A stretch of DNA of 64,000 nt, taken from contig JAJEKV010000012.1 of the NCBI GenBank assembly GCA_021234155.1, forward strand, positions 8,770,448-8,834,447. The letters run 5' to 3'. Made by a program: the position numbers and the translations under genes. The notes under the pieces were generated by a model. That model saw nothing but the letters and a program-made list of their open reading frames with translations. It made no database searches and was not told the DNA's origin. Positions 1-12,048 of the stretch are shown here, piece by piece (within the stretch, counting starts at the first letter, position 1; each line of letters begins with the position of its first letter). Source of the stretch: Isoetes taiwanensis (taxonomy: Eukaryota > Streptophyta > Lycopodiopsida > Isoetales > Isoetaceae).

Positions 1-25
1 TGATATTGTTATTGATATAAAGTCA

Positions 26-961
26 TTGTTCACAATGAGTACATCAAAGAATATGCCATATCCTATATATAGAGCAAGTAAAGCTGCACAAATACAAGCT
101 GATACTCATGATAAACAATTTGAGCTTTTGAGCAAAATGAATGGTCAAGACACTGATCTGAAAAGGATATCAATATTTCCAACCATTCTAGAAGGAAAGC
201 CAGTAGATTGGATGTCGAGATGGATGGTAAACAAACTTGGCAAGAACTCAAAGAAATATTTTTAAAAGCCTACCATGTAGCCCCTACATTCAAACAACAG
301 GGATGAATTAAAATCTTTACAGATTAAACTTAGTGAATCACCAAAGGTTTTTGGCACTCGAGTAACTAAATTAGCCAACCAATTAGATCCCAAACCGCAC
401 GAAACAGATATAGTATCATGGTTTGCTGATGGATTCCAAGGAAGAATAAAACAACAACTACAAATGGATGATCCAGACACGCTAGAGATAGCAATAAAGA
501 GACCTGCAATTTTCAATGGAATTCTGGATGCTGAGAAGCACGAGAAACCAGAATGGAAATCTTTGGTTCATAAAAGATTGAACCAAGAAATCGAGGACAT
601 GCAAGGAAGATTACAATACACCATAGAGTAAAAATAAAACAGAATTGTGCAAGGAGATCAAAAGCGGAGATATGTCTGGCGTGCAAAATGCTCCAAACCA
701 GGGCATTATGCCAATGAGTGTAGATCTGGAAGTGAAGCAAAATACTATCACAGTTGTCATAAATCCAACCATGATACTGAAGGCTATTACTTTAAGAAAA
801 ATACCAAAGGAAATATCCCCCCTGCTTTTCTCATATCAATGGTTGAAACATTTAAGAAAGGACAAAAAGAACTTGAATATTGGAAGTGCGTCCAAAAGGG
901 ACGCTTTGCTCGAGAGTGCAAAGTCAAATTAGTGAAGGATACCTCATCAAAATCAACTTTT
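26..961 (+). pseudogene. Ty3/gypsy gag remnant with CCHC zinc knuckles (copy A)
   Basis: This is broken Gag coding sequence in several frames. The first frame (26-265) has a capsid-like segment with KPVDWMSRWM. It is followed by a frameshifted capsid region and, near 665-960, two nucleocapsid zinc knuckles. In copy A the first knuckle reads RAKCSKPGHYANEC (first Cys replaced by Arg) and the second begins YWKC (first Cys replaced by Tyr). Copy B keeps Cys at both places. The capsid frame break is shared with copy B, so the gene was dead before the duplication. A LINE insertion at 962 separates it from the protease part. The assignment to Ty3/gypsy rests on the downstream protease-like segment and the Asp-tRNA primer-binding site seen in copy B. 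Confidence 0.75.
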
Positions 962-2938
962 GAACAAATAGGCCAATGTTGGGGGCAACTAGCACAATGT
1001 TTTTGGCCGGAGGCGCTCGTGACAATGGCGCTTAGGGCTGCCGGCGTTTTTCCTTGTAACTTGAGCATCTGACCTCCGTTTTTGTTGATCTTTAGTTCAT
1101 TGGAAAGCTTGTTCCGAGGGCTCCCATCAACATCAATTTTGTTAGGGTTTGCTATCAGGTTAGAGGCCGGATTTGGGTCTGTTTGATTTCGGCCACTTAT
1201 AGTAGGGATGGGGAAGACAGATATGGTTCCAGCATCCAAGGCAGCGACAAAACGGCGTGAGTCTATCACCAATTTGGTGTTACGTGATCCCCCAGTTGAT
1301 GCGCAAAAAGAGGTAAATAATTCAGTTGGAAGTTCTTTGCCTTCGATGGCTACTCCAGTGGTTCTTGAAGAAAGGGATTTTCCTCCCTTGCAAGGCGCTG
1401 CGAGTAAGGGAGTAGAAGTTAATGGGAACTTACATCCACCAGGTACAGATTCCAGTCCTAATGTAGCTCCTCAACCTCAGGCAAATAATAGTGCTTGGAA
1501 ATCATCTGATTCGGTTACAAAAGTGTCATATCAAAGATTTAGCGATTGGCTTTGTAAGTATATCTAGTGCAGCTAGAAAGGCAAGGGTAGCAGCTGCTTT
1601 ACAGGTATTGTCTGAAGGAAGTAAGGATGAGTTGTCGGCAATCTTGGACACATTAAAAGCCCCACAGATTCAACTGCAACAACAATTGCCTTCAGATGAC
1701 ATATTTTACCAGTCTGATTGTCAGAATGTGGTTCAAGCTTCTGGTATTCCTGTGGTTGAGGTGGACCATCAAGCTCATATTAAGTGTGCGGAGAACTTAT
1801 CTTCTTGTGCAGTTCTTGGGTATTTCACAGGTGGCTATTTAGATTTTTCACGGTTCCGTGTTTGGTTGTCTCGGCTTCTGAGACGCCTTCAACTTCCTCC
1901 TTTCCAGTCCATCAAGTTGTTGGCAAAAAACTTTGTTCTCATTATGTTTGAAAGTAGTGATGCAGTGGACTCTATGGTATCAAGAGGGATTGATCCACTT
2001 GGTGGGGAATATATAATGTACCAGTATTACTCTCCTGGCTTTACACCAGATACAGTTCCTGCATTAAAGATGCCTTGCTGGTTCTCGTTACCTAATCTTC
2101 CTCCTGATCTAATGGCTCATCAATTTCTAGTTGCAATTGCAACGGGACTTGGGGTTCATATCTCACACTCCATCATGAATGGTCCAAGGATTTGTGTTTC
2201 TATGCCCGTGGACTCGCCTTTGCCAGTTTGTGTAGTTGTAAAGAGCGGGCCTTGGTATAAGAAGTTGGATCTTAAGCTTCTGAATGGTCCAGAATTAGCC
2301 CGTTTGTTTCCTGATAAGGAGGCTTTTGCTAGCTTTCGTCGAGGTACTTGTGCATCTCAGGCATCTGCTCAACATTCTTCTCAGGTTCAAGCTCCTACTG
2401 TTATTTCTTCATCTATTCATGATCAACCTTTGCCAGTTGTCTTGCATTCCTCGGCTATAGAAGATTTCTGTATACACAGTTCCAATGGTGTCATCCTTAG
2501 CACCGTCAACTGCAGCTATAGTTCATACCACTCTCCCCGTTGTTGCTTCTGCTTCTCATGTTTCTGAGGTTGTTATGGCTGATGGTCCTAATCTTCAGTG
2601 CACTAAAGAGTCATGGCAACAGGTCAATTGGAAGAAAGCAGCGAGGAAGAAGTCGATTATGTCATCTCACGAGGCTATTTTGCATCGTTCTATTCAGTAG
2701 CATGATAACTTGATGTTTGTTGATGATCAATCCGATGTTGCAGAACATGTTGATTGTGATGAGGCCATTAAACGCCTCAAGGTGGCACAAGGAGTATGAT
2801 TATGTACTGTGTTTGGGTGGTTTTGCTTAGTGGACCATCTCGTCCTCTAGGTTTTGAGTCCCATGTCACAGGTCCCTTATATGTATCTTGATATTCCTTG
2901 ATAATAGATTGTCGTCCTTCAAAAAAAAAAAAAAAAAA
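962..2938 (+). mobile_element. ORF1-only LINE-type retroposon with poly(A) tail
   Basis: Copy B shows the empty site at ~41090. In copy A the gag reading is interrupted after 'gaacaaata' and resumes with 'agaaaagtgaagatg'. The inserted ~1.98 kb begins with a GC-richer leader (962-1207), carries a DUF4283-type ORF (1208-2700), then a ~220-bp 3' tail ending in about 19 A residues (2921-2938). The poly(A) end and sharp insertion point indicate target-primed reverse transcription. There is no endonuclease or reverse transcriptase, so mobilisation must have been in trans. It may be an internally deleted LINE or a retrocopy of an ORF1 mRNA. No clear target-site duplication is visible because the target is A-rich. 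Confidence 0.85.
1208..2700 (+). pseudogene. LINE ORF1-like DUF4283 protein, frameshifted
   Basis: The coding sequence runs through three frames: 1208-1567, 1491-2567 and 2485-2700, so two frameshifts are needed to read it through. The middle segment (~1800-2330) matches the DUF4283 pattern common in ORF1 proteins of plant LINEs. It has a 'VLGYF' start, a hydrophobic 'LLAKNFVLIMF' strand, then 'PCWFSLPNLPPDL' followed by a 'GLGVHI' helix. The N-terminal part is Ser/Pro-rich and low complexity with a 'RDFPPLQG' motif. The C-terminal part is basic (WKKAARKKS). No CCHC knuckle follows the domain, unlike many plant ORF1 proteins. The likely role is nucleic-acid binding in a retrotransposon particle. 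Family assignment is by pattern only. Confidence 0.7.
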
Positions 2939-2944
2939 AGAAAA

Positions 2945-3780
2945 GTGAAGATGCACGAATGATCACACTAGAAAATAAAGATTATCATGTTGATGTACAT
3001 GTTGTCACTCGCCAAAGGTAGCGAAAGAGGGAATAAATGTGCCAAAAATACCAAAGACAACTACTCAAATAAAAAAAAAGTAAAGGATATTTATCCTGAT
3101 ATCATGAAGAAAACAGAAACTGACATGCACACCAAGGATCAAATTCAAGAATTACAAGAAGAGGATAATGACTTGAATGGTCAGTTAGAACAAAGGAAAT
3201 TAATATCCATAAAAAGACAAATACGAAATATAAGGAAGTCAATCCGTACCCAATCCTCTTAAAGTGATATCAAAACATTTTCCAGGATTTGAGAAATTTG
3301 ATACCTTGGAACAAGAACAGGAAGAGGATGTAAAAAAACTAAGTGAAACAATAAGAAATGCAATTTACCAATTCAGTTACTAAACAAATTTGTGCCAAAA
3401 TTGGGCATTTTAAGAGAATTGTATCAAGTTACACATAGGACATGCCAATTGGATAAACAAAACCCAATGGTGACCGTTGAGATTAGAGGTTTGAGTATAC
3501 CCAAAGCACCAGTTGATGGTAATGCGGGTGTCAATATTATAGCAAACGGATTAAGAAAGAAACTTAAGTTTAAGAATTTGAAAAAAGCATCTTTTGATAT
3601 AAAAATGGCCGATAGTCGTAGAGTGGAACCACTTGGCATTATAAAAAAAAATACCCTTTATAGTTGGAGGAATAGATTTTTGAACAAGATTTTGTGATCT
3701 TAGACACACAAAAAGAGATCAAAGATTACCAAATTCTGCTAGGATGATCTTGGTTGAGAGAAACAGTGGCCATGCATAAT
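2945..3780 (+). pseudogene. Ty3/gypsy linker and aspartic protease-like remnant (copy A)
   Basis: This continues the gag remnant after the LINE insertion. 2987-3262 is Lys/Glu-rich linker. At 3392-3660 a retropepsin-like segment reads VTVEIRGLSIPKAPVDGNAGVNII, split here as VTVEIRGLSIPKA and VDGNAGVNII, then a MADSRRVEPLG strand. It resembles the protease-like part of Ty3/gypsy polyproteins, but the catalytic D-T/S-G triad is replaced by D-G-N. After ~3780 there is no reverse transcriptase; the element ends in non-coding DNA. Copy B has the same segment at 41627-41899 and the same truncation, so the loss of pol predates the duplication. Confidence 0.65.
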
Positions 3781-6700
3781 TAGTCCAATAACACCATAAG
3801 GTTGACATAAGCTGGCTAAACTACTACAAAGGTAGACTTAGGATACCTTCGCACCAGCCATTAAGTTAGGATTGGGTTAAGGTTTTAACAGTTTTTAGTT
3901 TCACACCACAAGTTAGGTTAGAGTTCCCTTAAGTTATATATTTAATATACCGTTAATTTTCTTAACTTAAAATCCCTAATCCAAACCATCTTCAAACCAC
4001 GCTATGTTAAGTTAACAAATGTAACGCAAATATAATTCATAGCTTTTATGAATGCATAATCAGCTTCCAGTAATGTGGAAATAGCTTATCAGCACCCCCA
4101 TATCTAGAGACAATTCTAGCACATCCCCATGAATAACATCGCCATCTCAGCACTCAATATTTGGAATTTGTTTCAGATCGTCTCAAATGTGTTTTCAAAT
4201 CACCTAAAACAGGCTTTCCATCCAAAAAACTCCAACTTGGTTAAAAGTACATCCAACTGCGCCTGTTTTATAAGAAACTTAGCAACTATAGGATATCTGA
4301 GTACCATTTTATAGAGCTCCATCAAATGCAAAGAGCTTAGCCCCCTGTGATAAACTCAAATCTGCCTAATACCAAAATATAGTAATAGGCGCCACTGATA
4401 TGAAATCCGGCCTTGTACAGATAAGCCATCTCAGCAAATCCTTTAGAAAATCGTCCCCAAATCCATCACGAATCAATTTCCCTTGTCTACAACCTCTAAC
4501 TTGCCAGATTAATGCTTAGCCTCCCGCTGACCAAAACGGATGGTGAGAGAGATAGAAGAACACAGAGGAAAAATGGGGTACTATCTGGGTGGTGATATCT
4601 AGGTCAAATCCTCATCGTCAGATTTAGGGCGCGATGGACAATGAACACACTCTAAAACATTATACTATAGGATAATGAATTTTGTTAAAATCCACAAACA
4701 CGTCATATTAACTTCAAATATACGTTATTTGTGTTAATTTTGAGTTCACACTTTATTTTAAAATATTTAACCTCATTTTTTAGAAACTATTTTGTCTTGG
4801 TATTTAAGATTGATGGTGAAGGTACGATGCTTCCTGCCACTAACTTAGTCGAGAAGTTTTCAGTATCAACATGTTCTTTGCATTGTGCTGGGCAACGACA
4901 TTTTAGTTCCATTCAAGCATGTTGAATGCTTCCTTCAAGCTCTTATGAATTTATGATAACCATATATATATGCAATTTTCAAGCATAATCTCTTTCAAGC
5001 TTACATTCAACGATCTGATCATGGATGCCCTTACCTTGATCTAGCTTGAATGATCTTTTAAGACCTTTAAGAATGTAAACATATCATTGTTTATGCTTAA
5101 AGCAATAGAGCAATGTGTAGATTATAATGCTGCTCAGATTCTTGGACATGCGCAATTCTCTGCTCAAACAAAAGTATCAGATTACAATTTTAAGTTGAGT
5201 TGAGTGAGATGGAGGATTTACAATTTTAGTAGACTATAGGGGTTCTCAAGGCTCCTGAAAATAAGAAGAGAGGTTACAAAAGGGGAGAAAGTAGCCATAT
5301 ATGAGTGCTTCTGTAGCAAAATAATTGGTTAGTAACAAGCCATTTTCATACAACACTACTTTGGTTACCGCCTGCAAACTCCATAGCCATAGCAGTTAAA
5401 AAAACAAATAATAGTTATAAAGTTTGATAAACTATAAAAAGAGGACACTTATAAAATCACTCACATACGACTACGGTTGCATTTTAGACTACGTGCTAAT
5501 CAATGATACTTCCATTCAGAGTAGATGATGATGCCCTGGATTTGAGAGTAGAACTCATCTGTAATAGCCTCATGTATGGACTTCAAGGACAAGGACTAGA
5601 AGACATGGGTGGAGCATGTAACCATCAATAGCTCTATAATCCAACTAAACCCTAAGCATAATACGTACAAGTATCTTTGTATAATACAAGATAATTGTTC
5701 AGTTGTCTTCAAACCAACAACACACCTTATTCATTCGCTTGTGGTTGACTCTAAATTAGTTAGGATTCAAGAACCTTTAAAATGAAAGGATTGGCCTATT
5801 GCTCCAAAAGTTTCCAACTGTCCTCTACTAAAAATGCCTCCCCAAACTCAAGAAGATGATAATCAAATAGAACTGATCAAGCTTGTAGACCATAGTAAAA
5901 TGTACACAACTGTTAAAGGTGGCATGGGTGAAGTGAAGCTTTTCATAGTGATCAACAACAAAAAGCACCCATCAATTTTCCATTATTACATCTGTCACTA
6001 TATATGGGAGCTCTGCGACAAAACATGCAGGCTCATAGAATGCTTCAGTGTGGTTTTATGCTCCATTAATGCTTCTCCATAATGGACATTCTCCATACTA
6101 GATACTTCAGATCCTATAGTACCATGGATAACTGTTCCATTATGTACTGCCCTGTGGATAGTCCCTAGCATATCACAGACCTTCAAAACACTAAAAATGT
6201 GACTTTATGTGGGCCAACACCTTCTAGGATTTTCTCAAAAACTTTCTAGGTCACATAAACCATGCCTATAGTCTGCATATCTTGGTCTGTTAGCTAGTTA
6301 AATCATAGAAAATCAGAAACATGGTATTAAAAAAAGTTCAATTCTGTTCAGATTTTTGAGTTCTTTTTACTGCTATATGAATCACATAATCTTGCGCGAC
6401 GTCGACATTAAAACCTTTTAGCTCCACGTATACCTTCTCAAGGATGTCTACAAATGACATGCTTACAATCCATCGTTTATCTCCCATGCTCTATGATCTC
6501 AAATCCTGCATTTAAGACGCTCAAACATGTTATCTTGAAATGAATACATATGCTACGCTAGGACATTTAACAAATACCACATGAGATTGACGCTCTTGTC
6601 GTTTTTAGAAATTTGGGTGCCTGGTTTGATTTCAAATATTAGAAGCAATTAAAACTTTGATCTAGAGAATATACAGAGAATGTACCCTCTCCTCAAAGTC

Positions 6701-7325
6701 CAACTGTAGACCCAAAACCAAGATGGGGTCAAACCGACTTTTCCATGTCACCCTATAATTTAAAAACGATAGGATGAGATCAACAATGCAGTCAATCACA
6801 GAAACTAACCCTTGGCCAAGAATAAGACAGGTTTGAACGGGGATTAGAACCCCACCAAGTTAAATTGGTACCACAATTCCTACATATTTCTGAATCAGAT
6901 GCTACAACTAAAGTCGTTGCATTAAACTTGACAATGATATGAAACCCAGAAATGCTGCGGGGAATAAAGAAAGAACCCAAGACATCACATTAAGTTGCAT
7001 TGATAATTGCACTATTCAAAGCATATCAACGATCCGAAAATAGAACTGCCTTTTATAACCGACTTACAAAGAGGGAAGATATGCAGTTAAGAACCCTGAG
7101 GAAGTCACGACAGTGATCGGATTCTTTCAATAAATCGCTGGGTCACAAGCGCAAGGAATCAACTAGGTCTCTGCAAGCACAACCACCAACCAACAAACAG
7201 TCCAGCTAATAGGCCCTCATGCTGAACCTTAGAATATCAAGCTCAGAATATTAAGCAGACAACAAGAACTCAACATAAACAAAAATCGCGCTGTCAATCT
7301 TAGAGCCTGCAACCATCAATTCATG
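3781..7325. other. AT-rich non-coding stretch of copy A
   Basis: No convincing gene was seen on either strand. Short open frames lack recognisable domains and are broken differently in copy B. Part of it may be the remaining body or 3' end of the gag-protease element. Confidence 0.6.
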
Positions 7326-7453
7326 CTAACCCATTGTTTGAATCTGCAAATGTGGAACAAAGGAGGTGTCCATATCATCCGGCATTTCCTGTGCTCCAGC
7401 AAGATTTGTAGAAAGGATTTCTGCATACAAAACTGAAAGAAGGCTATATCTGC
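7326..7453 (-). other. Candidate terminal exon, copy A
   Basis: On the minus strand an AG acceptor (gggatgcag) is followed by an open frame of about 42 codons (GRYSLLSVLYAEILS...) ending at a TAG stop at 7326-7328. The same frame is open in copy B (45950-46077), where one difference changes Glu to Asp in 'QEMPDDMD'. Conserved acceptor, frame and stop in both copies suggest a last coding exon. No family is recognised and no upstream exon was found. Confidence 0.25.
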
Positions 7454-7502
7454 CTGCATCCCAACAAATTACCACAAGTTTTTAGTAAAACTAGTGAGAT
7501 AT

Positions 7503-10245
7503 GGCATTTAGACTATGCTAGTGTTTGGATAAGCTAAGCTTGATCTTTGTCAGATATGCTAAATTAATTTGAGCAGGGAAAGAAAGAAGGTGACATGATT
7601 TGGCAGGAATGATAAAAGTTTGGACATAAGTTGCTAATGAGATGTATGCCAAATGTGGATAAGTGGAGGGACAGAACACGTTTTTAATAAATCTAGCAGT
7701 GAGATACGGCATCTAGACTGTGCTAGTTTTTGGGTAAGCTAAAGTTAGTCTTTGTCAGAATAAATTTATAGGAGTTAGGGAAAACGAAAGAATATGCTGT
7801 ATATAATTACCTATGCTAAAGTAGTTTAAGCAGAGCAATTAGACAAAAGATGACCCAATGTTGTTGCATATACTTGTACACTTAAAGTTTAAAGCAACCT
7901 TAGAGTAGTGAATAAGGGCTAGGAAATCTAGAGGCTAAGGATTGTCTTATTGGAAACCTTCAGCTGGCATATGGCCATGCCAAGTATTTGATGATCTGAC
8001 ACACACACCATTCTTATTCCTTCTACTATATTATACAAATTAGGCTGCAACATTAATTAACTGCAAATGGGTTGAAGATGTGGAATCATCCAAGAAGGAA
8101 GAAGAATATACAGATGAACTTTAGTAATGTATTGTATTGTATTGCATTGCATTTAAATGTCATTTAACCCAAGGTCCTATGACTAAGGTATAAGGTATGA
8201 GCTCAGCTTCAAACACCTGATATGCCACTTTTATACATTTCAGGGTGACTATATTAGTCACAAAGGCCGGGTAAAAGTGATGAAAAAAAAACCGAAATTT
8301 TTAATCTAGGAAAAAATCACTCCCTCCCTCCACCCCCAATACCCCCTCCCCCTCCTTCCAAATGCCAGGTATTGCTACCTCATGGGGCTGTTGACGTGCC
8401 ATCCCCTTTGGTGGTGTCCTGCAATCTTTGTTGCATTCTGTACCTATTCTCGTGTTCCTCTAGAATCTCCTTCAAGGCTTTGGTTGTGTTACCTGTTGTG
8501 GCTATCTCTCTCGTTGCCCCCCCTCCGAAATCCTCCAATTTACGCTTTCCCATTTCATTCTTATCGTTTCATATCTCTTTGGACATCTGTTCCATACATG
8601 CTCTTCATCTTGACCTCTTGCAGGATTACAAAGGCGGCATAACACAGCTCTCTTTTCACTATCAGGCATTGCCATCTTCCTCTTTCAATCCATACTTTAT
8701 GATTACCCATTCTGAATCTGCACAATGTGTTTCCAGTTGCCTTTGTTTCGCTGCTATCTGTGTATATGTCTTGCTCGATACTCCTCTCAGGGTTCATCAT
8801 TTCTAAGTACATTCCCAGCTTTACATCCGGTTGCTTTTCTATCCATGCCTTACGTAACCTTTTCCTGCAGGTTCCCCTTTTCACCATTTAGCAACTTATC
8901 TTCCACTTCCCTCCTGCCCATATGATAAGTTTAGACACCCACCCCCCTTTGCCTTCTCTTGCCATTTCAATCGAGGACTCAATCGCCTGCCTTACTAGTT
9001 TCTCCTTTGACCTGTGCACTATATTTCTGCTTAGAAAGGATTGTCCTATCCAGGCCCACTACCTCAAATACAATGCTATTGTCGCCAGTGTGGATTTCTT
9101 TATTTGTAGCTCCCTGCATTGAAAGTGTTATATCAGGCCCTCCCCTTTGTTTTATTTTCCCCTGTGGTGCTTCCTCCCCACACTTCTATTCCATATAAAA
9201 CAGTTGGAGTCACTGTTATATTGAACATACCTTTCTTTACCCCTCAATCCGTTATCTTCTGTTATGCGCAGATCGATTGCATTCCATAGTAATTTTTTAC
9301 TGCTACCTGCCATCTCTCTTCCATTCCCTGCTTCCATGTCTTTGTAACCATCGTTTTATATCCCAAATACTTATATTCCTCTGCTTTTTGAATTTTCTGC
9401 CCCATGTATTTGCCCTTTTTTTCCTCCCTGTTCACTTTTCCAAAGCTGACTATTTTTATTTTATCAATGTTTACTATCAACCCTGTTTTTTTGCAGAATT
9501 CCTCTAGAATTCCCATGAGCTCATCTAAATAATCCTTACTCAGGGTCATCAAGATTAGATCATCCGCATAAAGCATACATGGTACTTTGGCATTGGAGAT
9601 GATCGGAGCCTCTCTATCCCACCTCTGTTCCTTATAAATTCTCCTAGGCATCTATGTATAGCCCAAAGATCTTCGGTGAGAGCGGGCATCCTTGCTTCAT
9701 CCCTATATCGCATTCCACTCCTTCTTCTCCTGGACCCACCTTGCCTTCCACTTTTTCATATATTCTGGCTATAACCACTAGCAAATGGTGTGGCAAATCA
9801 AATTCCCTCAGCCTCTACAAAACTTTATCCCTTGGTACCGTGTCAAAGACCTTTTTAAAATCAACAAAACAGCAATATATTTTTTTCTCTTGTGATCTTG
9901 TTTTTTCTACTATTACTCTCAGCGTCACCAAGTGGTCTATTATCGAGTGATTCCGTTTGTTCTCTTGCCTATTTTCTATTCCTTTCTGCCCAATCTATCA
10001 TCTTTAGTTTTATTACTTTACTACCATCTCGCGACTAACCATTATGGTTCTATAATTCCCAGGATTCAGGGATCCCCACCCTTGAATAATGGTATCACCC
10101 TGTTGGACTGCCAGCTATGTGGGAGGCTTTCTGTTACGGCTTTGTTGAAGATATTGGTTACCAGTGTAATGAATTCATTTCCTGCCGCTTTGAAGATGTT
10201 CGTCGTGAACTCCACTAGGCCCGGGGCTTTGTTGTTACTTAGGGC
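7503..10245. repeat. Tandem duplication, unit 1
   Basis: The sequence from 7503 (tggcatttagactatgc) reappears from 10242 (gggcatttagactattc) and runs in parallel to ~13950. The junction at ~10245 joins LINE sequence to the start of the unit through a shared 'ggcatttaga'. Unit 2 is longer because of a ~920-bp nested insertion. Copy B has a single unit, so this tandem duplication arose after the larger duplication. Confidence 0.9.
8126..10245 (-). mobile_element. LINE I, 3' part of ORF2 (unit 1), degenerate
   Basis: This is a minus-strand non-LTR retrotransposon. Reading 5' to 3' (descending) it shows reverse transcriptase fingers (~10230-10080), then a palm segment at 9651-9262 with KVPCMLYADDLILMTLSKDY (YADD catalytic box), then a thumb region. 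The C-terminal zinc-binding region lies at ~8887-8560, where the CQLC part is out of frame. It ends in a 3' UTR with a pentanucleotide tail at 8126-8150 (aatac repeats on the minus strand). Frameshifts and stops break ORF2. The 5' part, including the endonuclease, is absent from this unit because of the tandem-duplication junction. Confidence 0.85.
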
Positions 10246-11956
10246 ATTTAGACTATTCTAGTTTTTGGATAAGCTAAGCTTGATCTTTGTCAGATATGCT
10301 AAATTATTTTGAGCAGGGAAAGAAAGAAGGTGACATGATTTGGCAGGAATGATAAAAGTTTGGACATAAGTTGCTAATTAGATGTATGCCAAATGTGGAT
10401 AAGTGGAGGGACAGAACACGTTTTTTATAAATCTATCAGTGAGATACGGCATCTAGACTGCGCTAGTTTTTGGATAAGCTAAAGTTAGTCTTTGTTAGGA
10501 TAAATTTATATAAGAGTTAGGGAAAACGAAAGAATATACTATATATATAATTACCTATGCTAAAGTAGTTTAAGCAAAGCAACTAGACAGAAGATGGCCC
10601 AATGTTGTTGCATATACTTGTACACTTAAAGTTTAAAGCAATCTTAGAGCAGTGAATAAGGGCCAGGAAATCTAGAGGCTAAGGATTGTTTGGAAACCTT
10701 CGGCTGGCATATGGCCATGCCAAGTATTTGATGATCTGACACACACACCATTCTTATTCCTTCTACTATATTATACAAATTAGGCTGCAACATGAATTAA
10801 CTGCAAATGGGTTGAAGATGTGGAATCATCCAAGAAGGAAGAAGAATATACAGATGAACTTTAGTAATGTATTGTATTGTATTGTATTGTATTGCATTGC
10901 ATTTAATGTCATTTAACCCAAGGTCCTATGACTAAGGTATAAGGTATGAGCTCAGATTCAAACACCTGATATGCCACTTTTATACATTTTCAGGGCGACT
11001 ATATTAGTTACAAAGGCCGGGTGAAAGTGATGAAACGAAATTTTTAATCTGGAAAAAAATCACTCCCCTCCTTCCCCGTATACCCATATTGCTACCTCAA
11101 GGGGGTGTTGGCGTGCTATCCCCTTTAGTGGTGTCCCGCAATCTTTGTTGCATTACGTACATGTTCTCGTGTTCCTCTAGAAGGCTGCTTCAAGGCTTTG
11201 GCTATATTATCTGTTGTGGCTACCTCTCTCTCGTTGCCCCCAAAAAAGCCGAAATCCTCCAATTTACGCTTTCCCATTTCATTCTGATCGTTTCATATGT
11301 CGGACATCTGTTCCATACATGCTCTTCATCTTCGATCTCTTGCAGATCACAAAGCTGGCATAACCTGTCCTCTCTTTTCACTATCAGGCATTGCCATCTT
11401 CCCCGTTCAATCCATACTTTATGCTTACCCGTTCTGAATCTGCACAATGTGTTTCTGTTTGCCTTTGATTCGCTGCTATTTGCGTATATGTTTTGCCCGA
11501 TACTCCTCTCAGGGTTCATCATTTCTAAGTACATTCCCAGCTTTACATCCGGTTGCTTTTCTATCCATGCCTTACGTAACCTTTTCTGCAGGTTCCCCTT
11601 TCACCATTTAGCAACTTATCTTCCACTTCCCTCCAGAGACCACATCCTAGCCTATCCGCCCATATGATAAGTTTAGACACCCACCCTCCTTTGCCTTCTC
11701 TTGCCATTTCAATCGAGGTCTCAATCGCCTGCCTTACTAGTTTCTCCTTTGACCTGTGCACTATATTTCTGCTTAGAAAGGCAATTGTCCTATCCAGGCC
11801 CACTACCTCAAATGGAATAATCCATGTCTCATACAATGCTATTGTCGCCGGTGTGGATTTCTTTATTTGTAGCTCCCTGCATTGAAAGTGTTATATCAGG
11901 CCCTCCCCTTTGTTTTATTTTCCCCCTGTGGTGCTTCCTCCCCGCACTTCTATTCC

Positions 11957-11959
<3 letters not shown>

Positions 11960-12047
<88 letters not shown>

Positions 12048-12048
12048 T
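11960..12048. repeat. (TAA)n microsatellite, 3' tail of the nested LINE
   Basis: About 29 uninterrupted TAA units. It sits exactly at the 3' end of the minus-strand LINE fragment 12049-12882 and so reads (TTA)n as that element's tail. The Ile-only frames here are artefacts of the repeat. Confidence 0.95.

Larger units (their letters stand above)
1..10245. repeat. Segmental duplication, copy A
   Basis: This block is repeated in direct orientation at 40124-48868, about 40 kb downstream. Alignment by eye runs almost base for base through the gag-protease remnant, the AT-rich spacer and the LINE I 3' part, with scattered substitutions. Copy-specific changes are a 1977-bp LINE in A (962-2938), a 69-bp tRNA-like insertion in B (41384-41452), and ~385 bp present in B (42268-42652) but missing from A near 4040. 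Copy A is cut by the window start. Its right edge at 10245 is where a tandem duplication jumps back to the equivalent of position 7503. Confidence 0.95.

Noticed and set aside
5515-5585. Minus-strand open stretch (LKSIHEAITDEFYSQIQG)
   Set aside because: Looks exon-like but has no clear splice sites and no family match.
6800-6920. tRNA-like T-arm 'ggggttctaatcccc' on the minus strand
   Set aside because: No D-arm or acceptor pairing and no TSD; it is shared by both duplicates and cannot be called a SINE from this alone.
8372-9198. Plus-strand open frames over LINE I (Ser/Leu/Cys-rich)
   Set aside because: Antisense shadows of ORF2; the minus strand carries the RT and zinc motifs.
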